A stretch of 64,000 bases of DNA. Source: Lingula anatina (lineage: Eukaryota; Brachiopoda; Lingulata; Lingulida; Lingulidae). The notes beneath the pieces are model-generated. The model did no database searches. It was not told where the DNA came from and worked only from the letters and a program-made list of their open reading frames with translations. Numbering within the stretch: position 1 is the stretch's first letter; the number at the start of each line of letters is the position of its first letter. The DNA is taken from the NCBI RefSeq assembly GCF_001039355.2, contig NW_019775628.1:215433-279432 (forward strand). The letters run 5' to 3'. Shown here piece after piece: positions 1-13,148 of this stretch. The position numbers and the translations under genes were made by a program.

Positions 1-175
1 GATAATATTCGTAAGAAATGGTTTATGTATTTTTTAGTAAAAATGTGTTTCAAATCGTAATCTCTTTTAGTTGGTTTGATGGATCTTAGTCTTACTTCTG
101 ATAGTTTTAAGATATATTCTATACTAAGACATCAGGGATATTCATGGAGATCAGTGTATTGTTTTCTATTGATAG

Positions 176-3100
176 GATCCTCTTCCCAAACCGGTGAGCC
201 TAGCCAAAGTAGTGAGGGCAAACTACCTCTCAGCAGCTCATGGGATGACATAGAAATAGATGGCAGCACTCCACAAGACAAGACTGGGACCATTAACACC
301 AACATCTCCCAAGGTGGCAGTGCTCATCAAGATGGGCTTCAGATCACCAACAGAGATCTAGATGATATCAGAAGACAAGGAAGGCGAGGACCTGGGAGTG
401 ATGTGGGTTCCGAGTGTTCCACTGCTGACAGCCATTCTTCCTGCCCAGACCCTAATGGCCTCAGAGGAAGCTACAGGTACTGGTCACGCTCAGTGATTTG
501 GGACAGGGGTCATCCTGTAGTACAGAACCTCATCAGCTGTCAAGAATTAAGGTTTTGGCAATTTGAGTGACTTTTGATACCTTTAAAAGTGTCAGTTATA
601 TGATCCTTTTAGGTGGCCTTGAGCAAGTTTGCTTTTTAAAAAACATTTGACTATTGGCTGTTGATAAAATCTTTTTCGTTATTAATACTACAGTAACTGT
701 AACGTTTTCCTTCAGTATGTTTCTTGATACTATATTTAAGTTGATGCAGAATAATAATTTTGGTTTCAGGTCAGAGGGATCATTCCTTCAGGCTGGCAGT
801 TTGCCAGAAGCTGGAGGTCAAGGTCACATGAAGCAGTTTGTAGATGAACTGAGGAGAGAATCCGTAGAGGAAAGGATCCTGAGGGCAAGTGAAGAGGTAC
901 GAGTGGCCAGTCATTATGGCTGGCTGATTGAGGTGATAGGAGGGTGGGGAGGCACATAATTAGAAAATACATATACACATCACTTGTTAGAAATTTGTGG
1001 AAGAAATTGTCATCATTTGTAGTTTCCATTTTACACTTGTCAAAATGGGTAGCTCCTGTCAACACCAAAGTTAGAATTAATTAAATTGTGTCTTCATATG
1101 TTACAGTAACTAAAGTTTAAAAGTTTAACTAAAATGGAAGATTAGATCAATTTTAACCAAGATATTGTTTTTGCTCTATCTAGGTGGTAAAGGCTAAAAT
1201 TAATGAGGTAAGAATGTCTCAAGATGATGAGGGACAGATTTTTCCAAGTAAACCATCCGAAGAAAATTTTCCAAAACCAACAGAACCCCATCTGGCACAA
1301 TCTCCTGGAGGTACAACCGCCCTAGAAGGCTCCGATTTAGTTGCCAAGCAACCTGTACCCATAGCAGCCAATGACCAAGATGAGACCAAACCTATATCTA
1401 TAGCTGCACCATTTGGCCACAAGAGGCAGAAATCTGGTCCTCTAGAACCTGTGATAACTACAGCAGAGGCTGTAACTATTGACACATACTCCCATGAAGA
1501 GGAAGACATAGTCACGCTGAGGGGGAGACTGGGAACTTCCATATATGAGAGTGACACTCTTCGGGCCAGGGCAGACACCATTGATTTTGCCACAGAAACT
1601 GATCAAACTGAGGTATCAGATTTACTTTTTTTTTTTTTCATTTTTTTTTTTTTTTTTTTTTTTTTGTGTGTATGTTATGTGTGAAATTTTAGATGGGATA
1701 GTTATGAATATTATGATTAGAGTTATTATAAAACGACATCAGATTCTTCAGATTGGAAAGATGTGAAAAGAAACGTCAATAAATGTTGAAAAATACCACT
1801 GTCTTCCACCAAAAATATAATGACACCTTTTTGAATGAAAAACTGAGATTAGAAGATTTGAGATCGGCATTACAGTAGACCTTGTCATTTTTCAGGACCA
1901 AACTCCCTCAAGTGGCCTCCCCAAGCATCACAGTGTTGGCAACAGTCTGGGTAAGATGACTGGATGGTCCACCTCTTTTGAAGACAATTACTTGAACAAA
2001 GACTTCATTCAAGACTCTGCCCCTTGTGAGGGGAGTGGCCAAGTTACCACGGAGACTGATAGAATGATTGGCGGCTCTGGTGAGAAGGTGAAGGACACTG
2101 GTGAGGAACAATCTGGGATCCCCATCAGAAAGGAAATACGTAAGTAGAGCCTGGTAGCAGACATTTAATTATTTTATTTTGATTATTAATTATTCATTTA
2201 TTGTTTAAAATTTTGTATATTTGTAGAAAACATTCAAATAAATTACCTAGATGAGGATGATCTTGAAGTTTGAGTAGACATAGGTAGACTTTCAGCCTCG
2301 ATTGCGGGGAGCCAATTTTATTGTCTAAAATTTTTCTAAAAAGCAAAGCAAAGTAACACAAAGTAATGCAAAGAACTGCACAAAGTACCAATGCAAATAG
2401 CCCCAAGTTTGTGAAATGTTTTCTTTTTTGTTTCACAGACAGCTACCAGAGTGTGGTTGGAGACTACACGCCCTCTGGTGGCCACGGAATGCCAGGCTCC
2501 AGTCTTAACGATGTTCTGGAAAATTTGAACCTTGGCTCACAAGTTCTAAGGGAAAGTGCAATTAAGGTATTCTAAGCTGGAATATCACTGATTATTACAA
2601 GATATTTTCTTTTTCTATTAATTTTTTTTCCAAGAAATCGAGGACAAAGTGGCGAATTAAAAAGATCCTCTTTTGAATCATTCTTAGTTGGTGTTTTCCA
2701 TACCCATAATAATCAACCAGTACCCCAGGGTAACTCGATAGTCTTTATTCTTTCCAGTGGAAGAACACCAACATTAAAACTCTTAATAACTTTTTGGTAT
2801 CCATTTTACATCCTGTATAGTTTGTAAATTTCTCTGTCAGGGTCCGTCTTCCTGCTCAAGTTCTACTGAGCCATTTCCGCAGGACTTTGAAGTGCTCACC
2901 AAAAGTGGGTCATTTGGCGAGGAAGGGCAGAGACCAGTAAGTCCTGATAGGAAATAAATTTATTTTGGTGATTACTAAACTCTGAATTGCAACCAGTAAG
3001 CCTAGAATTTTTTTTATGTTTGAAAAAGATGCTTTCAGTGCTTATTTGCTTTAAAAAGAAATATCTTCATACATAGCTCATTTTATTGTTCCATTTTACT

Positions 3101-5720
3101 ACACAGTTTAACAATTTTCTTGTCAGAAACAGATTATAGTTTTTGTAGACATTGGTTAAAGCTAACTTCCTGGGTAAAAAAAAAACATCTGATATATGAT
3201 TGCATTTCAAACCATTTTCTACATAGGTAACTTGTTGATTATATCAGTGGTACATGAATGTGTTATTGCCATAAGACGCATTCTGTCACCTATTTGGAGA
3301 CTAATATTTCAATTGTTCCTGTTCCTCAGAAAACACAACAACTGATATCAGTGATAGGAAAACTGCGCACAGAGAAGGGGTTGGATCATCAGAATTACCA
3401 GTGTAAGGGTTGTGCCAGACCACTGGGCATGTGTAAGTACCCCCCCCCCCCCCCAATCTACTCTCCCTCTCTCTCAAAGACACCTGACATCAAAACCATT
3501 AATAATTCTCCAATACTTTATTTAACATTCAGAAATACACTGAAGATGAATATATATGCATCAGCATTGTTGTATGTTAGGATATATTCATTTTATTTCG
3601 TTTTTATTTAAGTCTATGTTTTCTTCCAGTCTATGGCAAAGCCAGGGTGTGTACATACGATGCCTGCTACTATTGCTATGAGTGCCATGAAAATGAGGAG
3701 ACAACCATTCCTGCCAAGATAGTGCACAGCTGGGACTTCAGAAAGCACAAGGGTGAATATTTTGTCTTGATTTAATCGTGAATAAACAACCTTAACTTAG
3801 TTGAAAGAAACAATCATGAAGGTTTTATGTAGAATTTACCCAATTTATGTATAAAGTGAATAGAATAAACAACAGCTATTTGCATTTCAAACTTAAGCAG
3901 CATTGAATAAGGGATGGTGAGTAATTTAGCCAAAAAGAAGGAAGACATAGTGACTAGCATGTGAGTTTCAAAATAATGTTAATATGGAAACTTCTTCACA
4001 AAGCAAAAATAAGTTTCTGTCAAAATCACTTTTACTTTCTGCATAATTATGCAGTTAAGCATGAACAACTTTGATGAAAGACATTTCTTGAATTATGGAA
4101 TATAAATGATTATAGAAAAGGTTTATTTTTAGTGTGCAAGTTCAACAAGGACTTTCTGGAGCAAATGGAGGATGAACCCTTGATCAACATGAAGGAGTCA
4201 AACCCCAGAATATATGAACATATTAATGAGATGAATGATGTGAAAGTAAGCAACTTTGCTGTGTATATTTTATCCTTCTTTCTCCTATCTTCAAAGCTTT
4301 AATCTCCATCCAGCACACCTTTATTCTCCAACCTATAGCTCTTAATCTCTATCCAGCAGTACTTTCAAACCAACACTGCCCAAGTCTTCATCCATTGGTG
4401 TATTGCCATAGGAAATTTATACCTCTTCTTCAGTTTGAATTACACAAAAACTTTCAGCCAGTTGATAAAAGCAAAATATGTGGCTCAATATTCTTTTAAA
4501 GGAAAGCATGGTTATCTCTACAGATTATGTCTTACAAAACTTCAGTATCTATTTAATTCTGTATGCCGTATTTTAAATATGCCATTAGGCTGGCCTAAAG
4601 AAAGTAAAAAAGTATAGTAAACATATATAGTATTATATAGTATTGCAACATGTTTGAATTCTAGCTTCTCCGTATGCAGTTACGTTACTTGAAGACATAT
4701 CTGTTTACCTGTAACCAGAACATAGCTGAGGAGTTCAAGAGGATGGTCTGGCCCAAGGAGTACCTGTTTGATCACATACACCTGTACTCATTAAATGTAA
4801 GGACTGCCTTTACATCTATTAGCTGATCAACTCAAGTGGAAGATGTGCAATAGTTATCTGTGGCATAAATATAATTCAGTAGGAGACTTTGTGACTTTGA
4901 TATGTATTTTACCAAAGGTGGCCTTATAGTAATTCCTTTGGTAATTTTTCACCTAGAACGTTATTTCACCATGGGGTCTTCCAGAATGAGTTAGGCAGAC
5001 CTAACTTTTCCTCAATGGCATCAGTGGACCAAAGTTATTCTGAATGTCCCCTTAATTTTCCCTTCATTATTATGTGGCATTATTTAAATTCTCATAACTA
5101 ACGAAAGATGCCCACATTTTGTTTAAAGTATGAAGAATTGAAAACTAATTTTAATGATATAATTGCTTTATAATATAATATAATATAATATGCTTGTGAT
5201 GGGAGAAAATCTTTGCATTACAGGATCTTTACCAAGTGCAATCAGGACAGTTAAGTCAGAGTTTGAAGAAAGTTGTCAAATGGGCAGCTAAACATGTGTA
5301 CGAGTGCCGACTCTGCAGCCAGAAAGGCTTTATATGTGAAATCTGTGATAACCCAAAAGTGATATTTCCATTTGAAATTGACAGCACAATCAGGGTGAGA
5401 TATTTTGAATTGTTGTTTTTCAAAAATAAAAGAACTTCTTGGATACTTTATGTAGATTTATTTTATGAAGATTTTAACTAGTTTAAAAATGCTTTCTATT
5501 GGTGTGTTGAAAAGAAAATATTAATGAGGTGCTAAAATATTATCTTTAAAATTAATTTTTCTTTCTTTTCCAGTGTCATAGCTGTAAAGTGGTATTCCAC
5601 AAGAGCTGCAAGACGGAAGGAGTGCCATGCCCAAAGTGTGAAAGGAAAAAGATGAGAGAAATGAAACTAGGCATCAACATTTCAAACCATGACTATGCAC
5701 ATTTTCCAGATGATTTATGA
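176..5720 (+). CDS. RUBCN: Rubicon-like autophagy regulator, 3' part (partial at window start)
   Basis: Twelve exons join in one frame: 176-476, 770-896, 1184-1612, 1896-2139, 2439-2566, 2841-2936, 3330-3432, 3630-3752, 4133-4245, 4665-4796, 5224-5394, 5574-5720 (TGA at 5718). They give the last ~703 residues; the N-terminus, where family members carry a RUN domain, lies outside. The first ~440 residues are polar, Ser/Thr/Asp-rich and apparently disordered. The last ~260 form a Rubicon-homology domain: Cys pairs CKGC, then a CTYD..CYYCYEC cluster, the HSWDF motif, HLYSLNDL, CRLCSQKGFICEIC, FPFE, and a terminal CHSC..FHKSC..CPKC zinc cluster. In this family the domain binds zinc and Rab7 and acts on late endosomes and autophagosomes. 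No PH domain is visible before it, which argues against PLEKHM1, and the long disordered linker argues against DEF8. RUBCNL (Pacer) is the main alternative. The first exon boundary is the least certain. Confidence 0.85.
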
Positions 5721-7522
5721 CCAAATTGTGTCTGCTGTGACAGGGTTGCTCACCTAACACATTAAGTCACAACCAGATCGACATCTTTTTTGACCTGATT
5801 GTGATGATTGCATCAGGTGTTCCACCAGACGCAATCTGCCTTAACTCTGTGCCCAAAATGTGCCTAAACTAGGTGGATGTAATTTGGGATTGCGATAGGT
5901 GTGCTGGTTGTCTCAACTCACACATTGTGCATTGCTGAGCTTTGATTGTCAACATTGTATTGAATTTTCAATTTAGAAATAGTCCTTTGTGTGCAATTAA
6001 CTGTTTTCCTCTGCCACACATGGACAAATTATTTTGACTTCACAATTAGTGATGGAACTATAAATGGGTTGTGACAGATGTGCCAAGGATCTCGCCTAAC
6101 ACAATTCCACAGGGAAAGCTACTTAATCAGAGCATTGAGAAGCATTGTGTGACTTACTGGAAGCGCATTAATAAATGATAACTGTTATTGTTTTACACTA
6201 TGATGGGTAGATTGCCAACGAATGCAGATGAAAGAGATTCATAAGTTTGACCTTTTAATTGAAACATGACGTCAGGGTTGAAACTTGATCGACAATCGCT
6301 CAGAGGTTAATTTTTGATACACATGACAATTTTTCTGAAATATTTTATTTATTCATTCAGATTAACAGTATAATATAATGTAGCCAGGCTCTGATCAAAC
6401 ATATACAATTTGGTGCTGTTTTGAATGTAATTAACAGAGGGATAAAGTTTCACAATAAAAGTCCTCTTTTGTTCATTCCAATTTTTATCCATCTTTCATG
6501 AGTTGCAGGATTTGGCAGTGTTCAGATTGATCCTAGTGTTGCAAACCCCCTAGCAAGCAAGGAGGAGGGGGAAGGTTAAGGGGATAAAGAGAACTGAAGG
6601 CTTGGCCAGAAAAGATCCACTCTCGAATCTGTGGCATTTTTCAAGTTGGATTGAGTAAAGGGAGGGGGGGAGGTCCACTCCTTTATAAGAGAAAGACACC
6701 CCCACAATAATTTTGGATAAAAAACAGGCAGACATATCCCTTGCATCAGAGGACCAAGAGTCATTGACTTGTAGTCGTTACAATGCCCATTCAATTTTCG
6801 CACAAAAGTGGCCCCAAAGTGACGAACGAATGCTCGTTCCTGTCTCCGGTGTCGCCGATACGGAGTCCTGTTATTGGGAGCAACTCCTTGTCGGTGACGT
6901 CACCGCTGTCCTCGCGCAGTGCTGGGTCGTTCCTGTTGCAATTACACTTATTACCTGAAATATACGGTAAATGGTTATAGAAATCATCCAAAGATGTTAT
7001 ATTAGGCCTAAAGCAATTATAGTGAATTGAATTTGTGGTCCAGGGTTTATGTTGACGTCATGGTTTTCTTTTTCCTAATCTTTACTTCATTTTTAATGAC
7101 AGCAGCAATTTCAAATTAAAACTCAATCGCCAATATCTTTCGATATAATTGGATTTTTAATGCACGCCAGCAACACGCCCAATCCCCATTTAATCTATTT
7201 CTATATACGGTCAGCACAGCAGACACTCTTAATACTGAACCCGCCCCTCAGAAAATTACTTAATTAAAATTGTCAGGTGTTACTCCTATGTCATCAGATC
7301 TTCATGTCCATCTCTTAAAACACCAAAAGTTAAAGCTCTCCATCCTAAAACGTCTCGTTTTTTCTTCTCTCCCCCCCCCCACCCCCATTCGCCCATGATC
7401 CAAAAGATGAAGAAGGAAAACACTGCCCCACTGTTAATCCTCCACAAGAGGCACCCAGTCTCAGCCCAATACCCAAACGCCCACACCCCGTTCGCTGTTT
7501 TAATGCCCCTTGTCAAGTAGGC
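5721..7522. other. 3' UTR of the Rubicon-like gene and intergenic DNA between convergent genes
   Basis: No convincing coding exon on either strand. AATAAA signals at 6170-6175 and 6454-6459 could end the plus-strand transcript. The far end should hold the 3' UTR of the minus-strand gene. Short open frames around 6550-6990 have no recognisable protein content and no splice partners. A poly-C run lies near 7370-7385. Confidence 0.6.
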
Positions 7523-7870
7523 CTACACACCTCCGGCGCAACTCTTCGTCTTGTAGCACTCACACCCTCCCATGTGGGGGTTACCGCCGGGCCAGTAGGT
7601 CTTGATCTCCTTGCCGTTCCCTTCCCACCAGGAGTAGGGGTCGGTGCGCGAGGTCTCGCTGTAGATGATGGACCCCTGACACTCGTATCTCAACCGTTGC
7701 CGGCAGGGACCCGACCTCTCCATGAGGGCAGAGATGTGCTGACTACTGGTAGCGTATACTATGTCCACTGCAATAGATCAAGTATAATACGATACAGAAC
7801 AGAAAATTATTCTTTTCCTTGGTATGCCTCTCTCCGCTCGTGGCCGCTCCCCGAACCCCCCCCCCCCAAA

Positions 7871-7905
<35 letters not shown>

Positions 7906-10175
7906 AAGTAAAAATGCCTCATTCAGATATTTTTCTTCAAATCTAGGTGTTGGTCTTCTTTGAAGTTCAAATAAAACACAACATTTACCTCTCTTATTTT
8001 GATTTTCTTTAAATGTGAAACACCTACTTTACGTAGAAATTACATTCCAACGATCTTTACTACATTACACACTCTGAATGATTCATTTTTCATGGGCTGA
8101 CGAAATGTGTCCATCCAAAGACTTTTCTATTCTTTGTCTTTTTAACACAATCTTTAAATCTTGACCCTCATTTAGCGTTTCCACATTCAAGCATTGTGTT
8201 GGTGTTGTGAGCCCGAGTTTTCCAATGCAGCCACCCTCCACCCCCCCCCACCCCCCCCCACCCCACACACACACTTCAGGACATTTACTACCCTTTGACA
8301 AGACAGAGAACCAAAATTTGAAGCAAGCAACAAAAAGTCATCCCGCCTCTATACTTACTTTTATATTCACCCTTTCCCTCAAAACCATCTATACGCATTC
8401 TGTCTTCTTTGTCGTGGTGAATTACGGCGACAGGGGGTGTCTTGGACATGTCGCACCACACCAGGAACTCGGAGACGCCGCGAAGGCCATCAGGGTCTAC
8501 TAGGTAGTGACCGTTAAGTGTGAACCCGTCTCTCAGCCAGTCAGAGCACGAACGCCGCGCTGAGAAATAGGTACAAACATGAGTGATATTGAATTAACTA
8601 CTAATTATAAGGGCTCATTCCCATTAAAGCTATAATATTGGTCTGCGTAGATGGATCCAACTCCACGGGGACTATCGCTGTATGCTATCAGTGTAAAAGA
8701 TTAACACACCTCCTCTTGTTTCCAACATACTCGTATTGTATTATCACCAGCTTTTCTGTGTTTTACTCAACGTCGGAAGGAGGCATGTTAATCTGTAAAT
8801 CTGACTGCATTCAGCGACAGTCTCCGCAGAGTTTGGTAGATCTACGTAGACCGATTGTTTCATTGGGAATGAGCCCTAAATGTTTGAAATGCACTCTGGG
8901 TGTTAGATGTCCACAGGTAGCTGCTTGCCTCTCGGTTACTGCATGGACAGTGACTGGAAACGGCAGGGACATGCTGATAGGATGAAGGCGAGTTTCCACG
9001 CTCAGATCTAACTCTGAAGTCCAGGGTGCTTTCAAGAACGGGACTGATTATCTCAGATCATTCAGGGGCACAGTGGCTCGGCTTCCTGTAAACTAATTGT
9101 GTATTTCAAAGTCCCACGAACTGGTAGGCCTACTGTTACCAGAGAGGACAAAAACGTTTTCTTACTTCATAAATGAATAATTTGTCTGCTTCCCACGAAT
9201 TCACGTGTTGCGTCCTCATCACGAAGTCAGAGAAGTGTGCATCGCCCCCAGAGTCGTCGCTGGGAATTGCTCGTAATATTACAACATACAACAGCTGTTG
9301 GGATTTTAAGTGATTTTTCATGTTCCATAAATCACATTTTGCAAAATAGATGGCCATTAAAATTGTGAAAATGAGCAAAAACATGTTCGATCTCGTGCCA
9401 ATGCCAACTACGCATTTCAGTGGAGTAATTTTTAAGTGCATTCAAGCGTATAAATGTGAAAACTACCACGTAGCACATGTCTGAAAGCCGACATCACTCA
9501 ACGTTAAATTAACCATAAATTGACCCATATATTTTTTAAAAAATTGTCTCTACCTAGCGAGGCACGGTATCGCTGCAAAATATAATCTAATCGTGACAGT
9601 CGATGATATCACATTTTCGGTAAATCGTAGCGGTTGCAAATTTTTTTATGTGAACTATTTTTTTAACTGTGCGGTGTTCAACTTAATAGGCCTATATGGA
9701 AACTGATGTGACATTAACTTTACTTTGCTTTATTGTGCGCATATTTTACTAGCAGTACCGTTAAAACGGTAGTTTATGTGTACCTCGGTACATAGGCTAC
9801 TTTATAGCTTTCAGTAAACTGATTTACTTAAATACACCTCTGTTCATCTTTTCAGATCAACCCGTACAAAAGTGCAAACATTACAAAACTATCAGAATAT
9901 TTACAATAATTAAATTAAGAAACTTATCTCTTCCCAACACAAGAAAACGAAGTTCCTTACAGAGATCTCAATTTGATTTCAATTAAAATGGACCTACCTT
10001 GTGCTAAATTGCCGCCAAGAAGTTGCCCAACCTGGAACTCCAGCGCTCCCAGCCGGTCTTTGAGCTCTTTTTCTTCTTTTCCCTCCTTCTTTCTGTCCTG
10101 CTTGTCGTCACAACGGATATGCTGTAGAGAGAGAATTAACGCGAGCAACAGCAATGCATTTGGTTTGAAAGCCAT
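7523..10175 (-). CDS. Small secreted protein with one fibrinogen/CNTNAP-like domain
   Basis: Three minus-strand exons, 10175-9998, 8559-8359 and 7767-7523, join in frame (phases 1 and 1) into 207 residues. The ATG at 10175 opens a clear signal peptide: MAFKP, then a Leu-rich core ending near HIRC. A charged Lys/Glu segment (about residues 24-55) follows and could form a short coiled coil. The rest is one Cys-rich domain with SCSDW, a DPDG motif, VWCDM, HHD, then CRQ..YEC and a tail with WWEGNG, YWPGG and CECYKTKSC. The order and spacing resemble the fibrinogen-like domain of contactin-associated proteins (Caspr/CNTNAP) rather than a full FReD lectin domain. No transmembrane or laminin-G part is visible, so it is probably a free extracellular binding protein. 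Its ligand is unknown. A foldback element sits in intron 1. Confidence 0.75.
7868..7907. repeat. (AAAT)n microsatellite
   Basis: About ten AAAT units after a C run in the last intron of the secreted-protein gene. Confidence 0.95.
8611..8876. mobile_element. Foldback MITE (family 1, copy 1), PIF/Harbinger-like
   Basis: The ends are inverted copies (GGGCTCATTCCCA at the left, TGGGAATGAGCCC at the right) and are flanked on both sides by TAA, a 3-bp duplication of the PIF/Harbinger type. The inverted similarity extends about 120 bp into each arm, so the whole element can fold on itself. There is no coding capacity. Related copies lie near 24291-24497 and 50545-50876. Confidence 0.7.
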
Positions 10176-11734
10176 CGCTTTTTTTTCAGATTAAATATAT
10201 AAATATTTTTATCGCCAATCAAAATGAAATCTCAGCAGAATATACTCAGCACAAAATAGTTTTTTTTGCCATATTATTATGCACGTTTTCTATATCGGCT
10301 TCAACTTCTGCAGAACTTGAACTTCAAAATCTAAAATCCAGCAGAAACTGCTGGGCGCGGCTTTCGGCAAGTCAGCAAGGAACTAAAATCCAACCAAAAG
10401 CCTACACCTTTTAAATATTTTTGAGACCTGACCTAGCTCTGGTTTCACATATGTCATCTATCTTGCACGTTATGATAAACTACGGCCTATTCAATACTTG
10501 ATTTATTTTTCGCAAATATCCTGTTTTTCATAGCTACTCCTGGCACCCACTGGACATATATCACAGTTTTACAGACTAACTTTTGTGTGTGTGAGATTTG
10601 ATAGTAGGTACGTGGCTTGGCAACAGCTACGTCGTCAAATAAATAATAAAATAATAGGCGCAGTCTGTAGGTATTAACTTGATTTATCTTAATAAGGTGT
10701 TCGAATTTTACAATTCCAGAATTTTCTCTCTACTGCCACGTTTGCGGAGTCATGACAGAAAAGTTTATTTACGCATTAAAAAATACGCCTTAAGGGAAAC
10801 CAGGCTTAATGTAAGGCCTATATATAAGAATCTGTGTGCAAATATACGAAATGTAGGCCTACTCAAAATATAAAATAAGCAAATTAAATTTGGCTTATGT
10901 CGTTTTTCTTTACAAAAATAGATTTCTACCATATTATCGGCGTTTGCTTATTGCAAAAAGATGCAAAATTGAAAAGAACTTTAAAAATCGGCGTGGTCCA
11001 TTTCTCATTTTTTCAGCTCATTGATGATTTCATGGCAGCGTAATATTAATTCATAAAGACAAGGTAAGACGCTCTCTCAGTTTTGTTATTTTGGTGGTAG
11101 CCTCCTGTTTAGGGTCATTTTATGAAAATAAAAAATACTGGTGGTGGTGGTGGGTATTTTTCTACGTACGATACATTTTATTTATCGTTTTTAAGCAGTG
11201 CGCACATGCTATTTTTGCAGTTAGGCCTAAAGAAAAAGTAAAATCCATGAAAGCATGATGTCAATATACTTTTTCTTGATGTTGTGTTTTATATCAATCT
11301 CTGTCCTATTTTCCATTTTAGGCAAACAAAAACATGTGACGAGTGATTGTGTTGGGCAGCTCCTCAACCCCCCCCCCCCCCCTCTCTCCCCCAAGCGTTC
11401 TTCCCGATATGACCCGAAATGACCTATTTCCATCAAAAACAAAGATGGCCGCGTCCATGTGGTGAATCTCGGTGAATCTCTCATTTGAATGTGGTAAATT
11501 TCTCTTCTAATTATGATCTGGCAGAACATTTAAATGTCGCAGAATCATGATTTATTGCTCTAAGCAACAATAGACGCACCAGTGCGGAGCGATCGCGAGC
11601 GAACTAATGAGAAATTCGTCTGATCCGTGGAAATTTCGTTCAGCAGATTCACATCAGCATTATCAACGCAGTAAATTGAGGAACAGCACATTCCATTTTT
11701 ACCATCAGTTTGCCACCAAGGCAAAAGATCTGAC
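10176..11734. other. Intergenic region between divergent genes (secreted protein and mitochondrial carrier)
   Basis: No exon can be supported. It must hold the promoters of both neighbours. A YY1-like motif (AAGATGGCCGC, 11442-11452) and GC-richer sequence around 11440-11600 suggest that the carrier transcript starts just upstream of its ATG. A GGT microsatellite lies near 11140 and a poly-C tract near 11370. Confidence 0.5.
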
Positions 11735-13148
11735 ATGGAGGAAGTATTTCTCGGGGGCGTGGCAGCCTGCGGGGCTGGATTTTTCACCAACCCTCTGGAG
11801 GTGGTGAAGACCCGCATGCAACTGCAGGGAGAGCTAAAAGCGAGAGGGCACTACGCCGTCCACTACCGCGGCGTCTTTCACGCCTTTATAACGATAGCCA
11901 CCAAAGACGGGTTATTCGCCATACAGAAGGGCCTCGTGCCCGCTCTTTGGTATCAGTTTTTCATGAACGGTGCCCGCCTGGGGACGTACCAGACTCTCTG
12001 CAATAAGAAGATAAATACAAACGCTGACGGGAGCGTTAGTGTAGTGAAGAGCATTCTTTGCGGGGCCTTTTCGGGTACCCTTGGAGCCGTGGTGGGAAGC
12101 CCGCTGTATATGGTAAGACACGGGTTTAAATGATGGAACGGGGTGGCAATCACTTAAATTCTATGTAGATTAATATTTAATTAAATTAATTCCTTTTTTT
12201 AGCAATGTAGTTCAATTATTTTGCCACGTTGAATTAAATTGTTTAAATGAAGTAAATAAGAAAACTTTTTAGCAGCAGTCTTGCCTGAAGCCATTTTGTG
12301 GTAATTATGATAAATAATAAAGGATAACATGTTTCCAGGTGAAAACCCACCTTCAGGCCAAGTCAGTGGAGGAGATAGCAGTTGGGCACCAGCATAAACA
12401 CGAGTCCATGTGGACAGCCTTCCGCCAGATCTACAACCAGTATGGTATCAAGGGGCTCTGGAGGGGGGTCACGGGAGCAGTCCCGAGGGTCACTGTAGGG
12501 TCAGGGGCACAGCTGGCAACCTTTTCTAAGGCTTGTCATTTTGTGGAAGGAACGCAGGTATGCATGTATTTATGGCATTAGGCTGGTATCAAAGTTCGGA
12601 TGAAATATTATAAACTAAGGTGAAGAAATGAATATAAGTCTTTATTGAATGAATTATGAAATAAGAATATGAAACACTTATCATGTGCTAATCATTTATG
12701 ATGTTCTTGACACTTCATTCTAGATATTCATTAATTTGAATGCTTACAAATTTATTTCAGATATTATCTAACATGTTTACAAATTAGTTTCAGGTGCTTA
12801 TTATTTCTCGTGTTTCCATCTTAATTCCAGATATTCAAGAAAGATAGCATACTTAATGCTCTCATAGCCAGCATGATGAGTGGAGTCGTTGTCGTTATCT
12901 GCATGACGCCCTTCGATGTGATCTCAACGCGCCTCTACAATCAAGGCATAGACAAACATGGAAAAGGACTTTTTTACGATGGCTTTCTAGACTGTTTCAC
13001 CAAGATGTTCAAATCGGAAGGACTGTGGGGTTTTTACAAGGGCTGGGCTCCCTCCCTCTTTAGATTAGGTCCACACACGGTACTGAGTCTGGTCCTCTGG
13101 CGAATGACAAGGAACTTTTATGCCAGCTTTAAAGAAGAGAAGGCTTGA
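11735..13148 (+). CDS. SLC25A35: Mitochondrial carrier, SLC25A34/SLC25A35 type
   Basis: Three exons, 11735-12112, 12339-12557 and 12831-13148, all in phase 0, give a complete 304-residue protein, the normal length for a SLC25 carrier. It has the three repeats. Repeat 1 has [16 protein letters not shown], a canonical PX[DE]XX[KR] motif. Repeat 2 has SPLYMVKTHLQ, with Tyr at the acidic position. Repeat 3 has [14 protein letters not shown], with Ser at the basic position. These two departures are shared with vertebrate SLC25A34/35, as are IAVGHQ and RLGPHT, so the subfamily call is firm. The protein should lie in the mitochondrial inner membrane; I know of no settled substrate. ATG 11735 is chosen because carriers begin right before repeat 1 ([20 protein letters not shown]). 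A34 versus A35 cannot be resolved. Confidence 0.93.

Noticed and set aside
7574-7873. Plus-strand frame of 99 codons
   Set aside because: It lies antisense to the well-supported last exon of the minus-strand secreted protein and runs into a poly-C tract.
9136-9441. Candidate extra exon of the secreted-protein gene (9269-9166, minus)
   Set aside because: It has a usable acceptor and donor, but its 104 nt would break the frame into the exon at 8559, whereas exon 10175-9998 joins exon 8559-8359 directly in phase.
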